From positions 1 to 64,000 of the IMG/VR virus record IMGVR_UViG_3300035698_010610: a DNA stretch of 64,000 bases. One strand, given 5' to 3'. The translations under genes were made by a program, and so were the position numbers. Source of the stretch: a virus. Below the pieces are notes generated by a model. That model ran no database searches and had not been told where the DNA came from. It saw only the letters and a program-made list of their open reading frames with translations. Of the stretch, positions 56,683 through 61,300 are shown piece by piece (position 1 is the first letter of the stretch; every line of letters starts with the position of its first letter).

Positions 56683-56897
56683 AAATCGACGCGACCAAAA
56701 TCGTTGTCGTGACCGTCGGATACGAGACCGTGAAGGAGTTCCGCCGGCAGTGGCCGGGATTCACGATCACGGCAATCGACGATCGCAAGGTGCTCGGATT
56801 CTGTGAGGGATGCGGCAGGGTGCTGTACGAGGTCTGCGGGTTGTGCTTTTGTAAGGAGCGGGATTCAGCAGCGGCGAAGGCCGCAGGAGGAGAGTGA
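56679..56897 (+). CDS. Small Cys-rich protein
   Basis: A 72-residue protein. VVVTVGYETVKEFRRQWPG, then FCEGCGRVLYEVCGLCFC, a probable zinc knuckle, and an AAAKAAGGE tail from the junction cassette. Unknown role. Confidence 0.63.
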   Translation: MKIDATKIVVVTVGYETVKEFRRQWPGFTITAIDDRKVLGFCEGCGRVLYEVCGLCFCKERDSAAAKAAGGE

Positions 56898-57115
56898 TGA
56901 ACATACGATTGACCGAGAAACTCGAAACCAAACTCGACGCCTACCGGGCGATGCGGCTGGAGGAAACCGGCAAGCGACCGATGCGTGAGTCTGCCGTACG
57001 TGAGCTGCTCGAAACGGCGTTGACTGACATTGAACCCACTCGCCCGGTAGCGGACAGACTGCGAGCTATCGAGGCGCGACTCGATAGGCTGGAAGGGGGG
57101 CACTACGATGAGTAG
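56897..57115 (+). CDS. Ribbon-helix-helix-like protein
   Basis: A 72-residue protein from MNIRLTEKLETKLDAYRAM. An N-terminal strand (NIRLTEKL) followed by two helices (RESAVRELLETAL) is the ribbon-helix-helix outline, with a coiled tail for dimerisation. It may be an autoregulator within the array. AGGAGGAGAG precedes the ATG. Confidence 0.68.
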   Translation: MNIRLTEKLETKLDAYRAMRLEETGKRPMRESAVRELLETALTDIEPTRPVADRLRAIEARLDRLEGGHYDE

Positions 57116-57953
57116 CGATAAGCCAATCACCCCCGAGGAGATCACCGAGGGGCTGTTCACCGCCGAGGCGGTGCGGAGGGAGTTGCTGAATATTGAGTCG
57201 GGAATTCCCTACATGCCGGAGCCGTGTGACACGATCCGGGGGTGGCTCGTGAGCGTGAGTACCCTCCTACCCCGAGCCCTCCGCAACCTCCAGGCCGAGC
57301 GGCAGCGGGTGGCGGAACTGGAGGCCATCGTCGAGGGGATGAAAGCCGGTGTGGCCATACGCATCCTAGAGGCTGAGGTGGTGAAACTGGAGAAACGACA
57401 GAAGCAGTGGAACGATGGGGAGCTTGACGGAATCGTAGAAGACTACGACCGCCTGCGGCAGCGGGTGGCGGAGTTGGAGGGCAAAAACGACCAACTGAAA
57501 ATGCGGTGGGATCTATTCGCCGAAACTCACCTGGAGACTGAGGCGGAAAGCATCGCGTGGGGTACGCAACTCCGCATGGCCTCGGCGCTGTACCGGCTGA
57601 CATACTTGCAGAGCAGGATGGATCGCCGGATTTGCCGGTATCGGGGGCGTATAGTACGGGCAAAGGCGATTGTTCGCGAGTATGCGGAACGAGCGGAGCA
57701 GCTCCAGCAGCGGGTGGCGGACCTGGAGGCCGATGCCGCCGTTTTCAGGTTCATGCGTGCCGTGTCGTCGTCGGTTGGATCAGGGCTGGTGACCTTCCAT
57801 TTCGATCGCGATCGACTCGCCGTCCGATGGCGATTGAAAAACTGGGCGTGGGAGCGATGCGTACCGTTGAAGGAAATCGCGACCGCGCCGTGTCCTACGG
57901 GATTCGGGCAAGTGATCGGGGAGCGGATACGCCACGAAGTCGCAAGCCGCTGA
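57108..57953 (+). CDS. Coiled-coil protein with repeated zipper unit
   Basis: A 281-residue protein. Three near-identical DNA units at 57302-57326, 57456-57480 and 57706-57730 encode RQRVAEL or QQRVADL, the starts of coiled-coil segments. The C-terminal 75 residues (FRFMRAVSSSVGSGLVTFHFD) look globular. It overlaps the RHH-like gene by eight bases. Unknown role, probably structural or scaffold. Confidence 0.7.
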   Translation: MSSDKPITPEEITEGLFTAEAVRRELLNIESGIPYMPEPCDTIRGWLVSVSTLLPRALRNLQAERQRVAELEAIVEGMKAGVAIRILEAEVVKLEKRQKQWNDGELDGIVEDYDRLRQRVAELEGKNDQLKMRWDLFAETHLETEAESIAWGTQLRMASALYRLTYLQSRMDRRICRYRGRIVRAKAIVREYAERAEQLQQRVADLEADAAVFRFMRAVSSSVGSGLVTFHFDRDRLAVRWRLKNWAWERCVPLKEIATAPCPTGFGQVIGERIRHEVASR

Positions 57954-57970
57954 AGCGGCAGGAGAAACCG

Positions 57971-58231
57971 ATGAACACAAGTAGCATCAGACTCTCGCCA
58001 GTCGTTGCAGATTCGCGAATGATTATGCGCGACCGCGACGACGGCGCGGCTGAGTGGCTGACTCCAGATCGCGAATGGTCGCGGAGCATTTTCGAGGCCG
58101 CCCGGTTTGAACTGAACGAACTATGGAAGTCGCGGTACTGGCTATCGCGAGAGATCAGAGCCGTAGACGCGGCGGGAGGTGGGAATGAGCGGCAACCGAA
58201 ACCGACTATCATAGAGAACCCGCACGACTAA
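57971..58231 (+). CDS. Hypothetical protein
   Basis: An 86-residue protein from MNTSSIRLSPVVADSRMIM with GGCAGGAG upstream. It is charged and helical in the middle (FEAARFELNELWKSRYW). No family. Confidence 0.6.
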   Translation: MNTSSIRLSPVVADSRMIMRDRDDGAAEWLTPDREWSRSIFEAARFELNELWKSRYWLSREIRAVDAAGGGNERQPKPTIIENPHD

Positions 58232-58255
58232 CCCTTCTGAATTGGAGAACCTGCT

Positions 58256-59074
58256 ATGCTTCAGACAATCATTTGCTCTCTGGCCGTGATGGCCGCCGCA
58301 CAGCATGGGGCGTCGCCGATCCCTTACGTGGGCGATGAAACGAGCCTCGTTCGGCTCAAGGCAACGACCGAGAAGTATGCCAGAAAACACTTCGTGATCT
58401 GCGGCGTGATAAAGTTGTCCGATGACTATGTCGGGAGTCGTGCAACTGAGCAACGCGCTTACGATGCAATTTCACTGCACGAGTACGGGAAGGACTTAGA
58501 CTCGCCTGGAAAATATCGCGCGATCCTGTACTGGCAGAAAGACATTGACAAGCCAGCAATGGCGGCTCTCGCGGATGCATTCGCAGCCGACACGAACGAC
58601 GACGGGCTCCTAGCCCGCGTATCGGCGACACTTGGCGGAGATTGGGCAATGGAGGGGCGGCAGTACACTGGAGCATATGAACCCTGGAACATCCTTCGCG
58701 TGACGGACGTGCAGTTGATCGACGCCAGCGGCAAGAAGTGGGGACCGTGGATCATGGAAAATAGGCTGAAAAAGCTCGGGCTCAAGTACCGCGTCGAGTG
58801 GACCCCTCGCGAGTACCTTGAGGCGGTTGCCGCAGCGAAAAGGAAACAACAAAACAAAGGTCTGGGACAACCAGCGCGGAAAGTGCGGCCAGTGGAGAAA
58901 AGGGAATTCCGCGAATGGGTGGATGTGACCGGCAAGCACCGCGTCAAAGCCAAACTGAAAAGCATGGCGTTCGGCGTTATCAAGTTGGAACTCGAAAGCG
59001 GCGAGGTCATTTCGCTGCCGCTGGACAGGCTGAGCGCAGCCGACCAGCAGTACATTCGGAATCGGTCGCGATGA
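58256..59074 (+). CDS. Secreted protein with C-terminal SHD1-like domain
   Basis: A 272-residue protein with a signal peptide (MLQTIICSLAVMAAAQHGA). Residues about 25-180 form an alpha/beta body without a known motif. Residues about 213-270 (REFREWVDVTGKHRVKAKLKS, GVIKLELESGEVISLPLDRLS, DQQYIRNRS) match SHD1, a small domain abundant in planctomycete secreted proteins. GGAGAACC precedes the ATG. It may have been taken from the host. Confidence 0.8.
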   Translation: MLQTIICSLAVMAAAQHGASPIPYVGDETSLVRLKATTEKYARKHFVICGVIKLSDDYVGSRATEQRAYDAISLHEYGKDLDSPGKYRAILYWQKDIDKPAMAALADAFAADTNDDGLLARVSATLGGDWAMEGRQYTGAYEPWNILRVTDVQLIDASGKKWGPWIMENRLKKLGLKYRVEWTPREYLEAVAAAKRKQQNKGLGQPARKVRPVEKREFREWVDVTGKHRVKAKLKSMAFGVIKLELESGEVISLPLDRLSAADQQYIRNRSR

Positions 59075-59288
59075 CTCCCGGAACCTGCGGCCGATGCAGC
59101 ACCTAGCACCCCGCGAGTGTGGGTAGATGCCCGCGATGCGGGTGCCAGGAGTTCTGGATTCCAGCCGATCCCCCTGAAAACCGCCAGGAGCCCCGGGAAT
59201 CAGCCGCTGCCGTGAGCAAACGGCCCTCAATGGATGGGAACACCCAGACCGGGACAGGCCGTTAGGCGGCGAATCTGGGGGCTGGGGA

Positions 59289-59316
59289 TTGCTGAGCCCT
59301 GGATTGGCGGTATATT
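59289..59316 (+). promoter_or_regulatory. Promoter of a candidate sRNA
   Basis: TTGCTG (59289-59294) and TATATT (59311-59316) are 16 bases apart. RNA would begin near 59323. The preceding stretch 59075-59288 contains no gene that I can support. Confidence 0.45.
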
Positions 59317-59322
59317 GGGGGC

Positions 59323-59468
59323 TCAACAGAAAAAAAGCCGCACCGATGTTGAAGCATCGTGCGGCGTGGACTGAACGGAACACCACCGCTCATGCCGTCT
59401 GAATTCTACACAAAATCGACTCATCCAAAAGCCTTTTTCTGGCATTTCCAGCCGGAAGGGGCTTTTTT
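59323..59468 (+). ncRNA. Candidate small RNA
   Basis: About 146 bases lie between the promoter and a strong terminator. The 5' part folds as GCCGCAC..GATG (59337-59348) paired with CATC GTGCGGC (59355-59365). Read leftward the same hairpin ends in seven T (59336-59330), so it could instead be a minus-strand terminator, but no leftward gene is visible to the right. The middle is unstructured and could pair with targets. Confidence 0.45.
59427..59468 (+). terminator. Rho-independent terminator
   Basis: AAAAGCC (59427-59433) pairs with GGC and the T run (59460-59466), with an inner CTGG/CCAG stem, and TTTTTT ends at 59468. It closes the candidate sRNA and isolates the next gene. Confidence 0.7.
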
Positions 59469-59503
59469 CATGCGCTTGCACCGCCCGGATGGAGGGTATC
59501 GGC

Positions 59504-59806
59504 ATGCCGCGAGATGAGTGGAAGCGTGCCAATGACCGGACTGCCTACGGACCGGCGACCCCGAGGTCAACAAAACTGCGGAAGACCAAACGCAAGCGGC
59601 GGAAGGGGAAACGGAAACCGCGAACCGGACCCGGTGCGTGGTCTGGTTCGACCGTCCTTTGGTTCGGCAAACACAAGGGCACCCCTATCCGAGACGCGCC
59701 ACCGGATTACTTGCGATGGCTGGCGGAACAAGAAGCTAGCACCCCGAACGTCGCTGCGCTGGTTGCCTGGCTGCGATCGGGCTACAACTTAAACCGGGGG
59801 CATTGA
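59504..59806 (+). CDS. DUF3820/ExoX C-terminal-like protein
   Basis: A 100-residue protein from MPRDEWKRANDRTAYG. A Lys/Arg-rich middle (RKTKRKRRKGKRKPR) precedes TVLWFGKHKGTPIRDAPPDYLRWLAEQ, the short FGKHKG domain found in DUF3820 proteins and at the ends of some exonucleases, thought to bind nucleic acid. Confidence 0.78.
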   Translation: MPRDEWKRANDRTAYGPATPRSTKLRKTKRKRRKGKRKPRTGPGAWSGSTVLWFGKHKGTPIRDAPPDYLRWLAEQEASTPNVAALVAWLRSGYNLNRGH

Positions 59807-60223
59807 CCCCGACGTGATGCCCGCCGCGTGGCCCTGTGGGGCGCGGGTAGAATTGCCAGCGACTCGGGCCGCTTACGCCTCACCTTTGACAGAGGGAGGG
59901 TTCGCCCGAGAAGGTGATCGGTGGAATGATCGGAACCGGCGGGTACGTCCCGTCGCCATCGTTACCGTACCGGCAACAGGTGAGGACTCTGGCGTCGTGC
60001 GTCGGAGCGAGTGGCGGCCTGGCGCAGCAATTGGGCTGCGAGCAAAACGCGGAGCGCCGGGGGTTGTTGCGCACTGAGGCCAACCGTGGACGTTCATCGC
60101 GGCCGTGCTGCAAACCGCCGGAACCCCATCCAAGAAAAGCAAACGGGTGCGAGCCCAGCATTACCTGTTTTCAATGCCTCCAACTTGCACAGCGCAGCAT
60201 GCGTTGGTTATCACTGAATCTGG
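59807..60223. other. Non-coding stretch, nothing assigned
   Basis: Frames on both strands are short and Arg/Pro/Ser-rich, as expected off-frame in GC-rich DNA, and none has a binding site. A TTTGACA at about 59884 lacks a matching -10 box. I found no tRNA-like fold. It separates the DUF3820-like gene from the ParB-like operon. Confidence 0.5.
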
Positions 60224-60250
60224 CACATCGACAACCTGGTTGTCGATGTG
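60224..60250. repeat. 27-bp perfect palindrome, copy 2
   Basis: CACATCGACAACC and GGTTGTCGATGTG are perfect inverted repeats around one T. The site is 26 of 27 identical to 26769-26795 and lies 40 bases before the promoter of the ParB-like operon. No T run follows. An operator or ParB-type binding site is more likely than a terminator. Confidence 0.75.
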
Positions 60251-60289
60251 GCTAACATGCGTGCTGACAAAGGTTTACGGTCATCGGGT

Positions 60290-60316
60290 TTGCCTCAAAA
60301 CCAAACCGGGTAAAAT
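60290..60316 (+). promoter_or_regulatory. Promoter of the ParB-like/helicase operon
   Basis: TTGCCT (60290-60295) and TAAAAT (60311-60316) are 15 bases apart, the same short spacing as the promoter at 26719-26745, which is also paired with a copy of the palindrome. Confidence 0.42.
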
Positions 60317-60367
60317 TTGCACTTTGGGAAATGGAAACCACGGGTGCTACACACCGGAGGCTAGCCG

Positions 60368-61300
60368 ATGACCGTATTGAAGATCACGCAAATCAAAGTC
60401 GATCAGAGCATTTTGGGACGGGCAACACTTGATGAAGGGTTGCTTGTTGAATACGAGGAATTGCGACGGACTGAGGAAGCCGTTTTCCCGCCCATCGTCG
60501 TATTCAAGGACACCGCCGAGAATTACTGGCTCGGCGACGGCAACCACCGCTTGCACGTTGAAAAGAAAATCGGCAACAACACGATAGACGTTGACCTCCG
60601 CGAAGGGTCGAAATCAGACGCCCGATGGTTTGCTGCGGGCGCAAACCTCAACCACGGGCAGCGGCCGTCACGGGGCGACCGGTTGCACGCTATCCAGAAT
60701 TTGCTGCTTGATCCTGCACACCAGAAGCGCCCGTTCGTTGCCATCGGCAAACAGTGCGGAGTATCCAAGCAGTATGTCGCCAAAGTTGCCAACGCACTCA
60801 TTAAGGCTGGCAAATTGAAGCCAGCAGCCGTCGGGAGAAAGACGGTTAAAATCACCACAGGCCAACATGCGGGAAAAACTTACGAGAAAGCATCGCCAGG
60901 GACCGGCGCGAAGGCCAAAAAAACAACAAGCCCGGCAACCGCAGCACCCAAGCCCAACGCAGCAAAGAAGAAGGACCAGCGGGGGCACGTTATTCCTGAA
61001 TACCTCCTTGGCGTCTGGGCTGGCCGGTCCGTGGTGATGGACATGGTGACGGAACTGTCTGCGATCCCGGCCAAGGTGCAAAAGCTGACGGTGCATGCAT
61101 CGGGTGCCGGGTCGATGATCGAGGTCGGGACGGTGAAGGACTTGCTCGGCGAAGCCCGCACCCGCATCAAGAAGTCTGCCCCGTATGTAATTTGCTCCGA
61201 CTGCCGCCCGAGCAATCATGTGTGCAAGGGCTGCAAGCAATGCGACGGGAAGGGATGGTTGTCCGAAGACGAATATTTTGAATGGAAGCAGGAACACTAA
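60368..61300 (+). CDS. ParB-like protein with HTH and zinc finger
   Basis: A 310-residue protein. Residues about 5-95 match the ParB/Srx N-domain (PPIVVFKDTAENYWLGDGNHRLHVEKKIG). Residues about 95-160 have GDRLHAIQNLLLD and AIGKQCGVSKQYVAKVANALIKAG, an HTH. A Lys/Ala linker follows, then a C-terminal zinc site (CSDCRPSNHVCKGCKQCDGKG). CCGGAGG precedes the ATG. It may bind the palindrome just upstream. It overlaps the helicase start (TAATG). Confidence 0.83.
   Translation: MTVLKITQIKVDQSILGRATLDEGLLVEYEELRRTEEAVFPPIVVFKDTAENYWLGDGNHRLHVEKKIGNNTIDVDLREGSKSDARWFAAGANLNHGQRPSRGDRLHAIQNLLLDPAHQKRPFVAIGKQCGVSKQYVAKVANALIKAGKLKPAAVGRKTVKITTGQHAGKTYEKASPGTGAKAKKTTSPATAAPKPNAAKKKDQRGHVIPEYLLGVWAGRSVVMDMVTELSAIPAKVQKLTVHASGAGSMIEVGTVKDLLGEARTRIKKSAPYVICSDCRPSNHVCKGCKQCDGKGWLSEDEYFEWKQEH

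Larger units (their letters stand above)
56210..56900 (+). repeat. Recurrent gene-junction cassette (four copies)
   Basis: Near-identical units of about 25-30 bases occur at 56210-56237, 56461-56489, 56642-56678 and 56868-56896. Each contains AGC(G/A)GC(A/G)A(C/A) then CCGCA and an AG-rich ribosome binding site just before the next ATG. Each unit also encodes an Ala/Thr-rich C-terminal tail of the upstream gene. A related form (AAGCGGCAGGAGAAACCG) is at 57952-57970. Confidence 0.7.

Noticed and set aside
59814-60255. Several short frames on both strands
   Set aside because: Low-complexity Arg/Pro/Ser products with no initiation signals.
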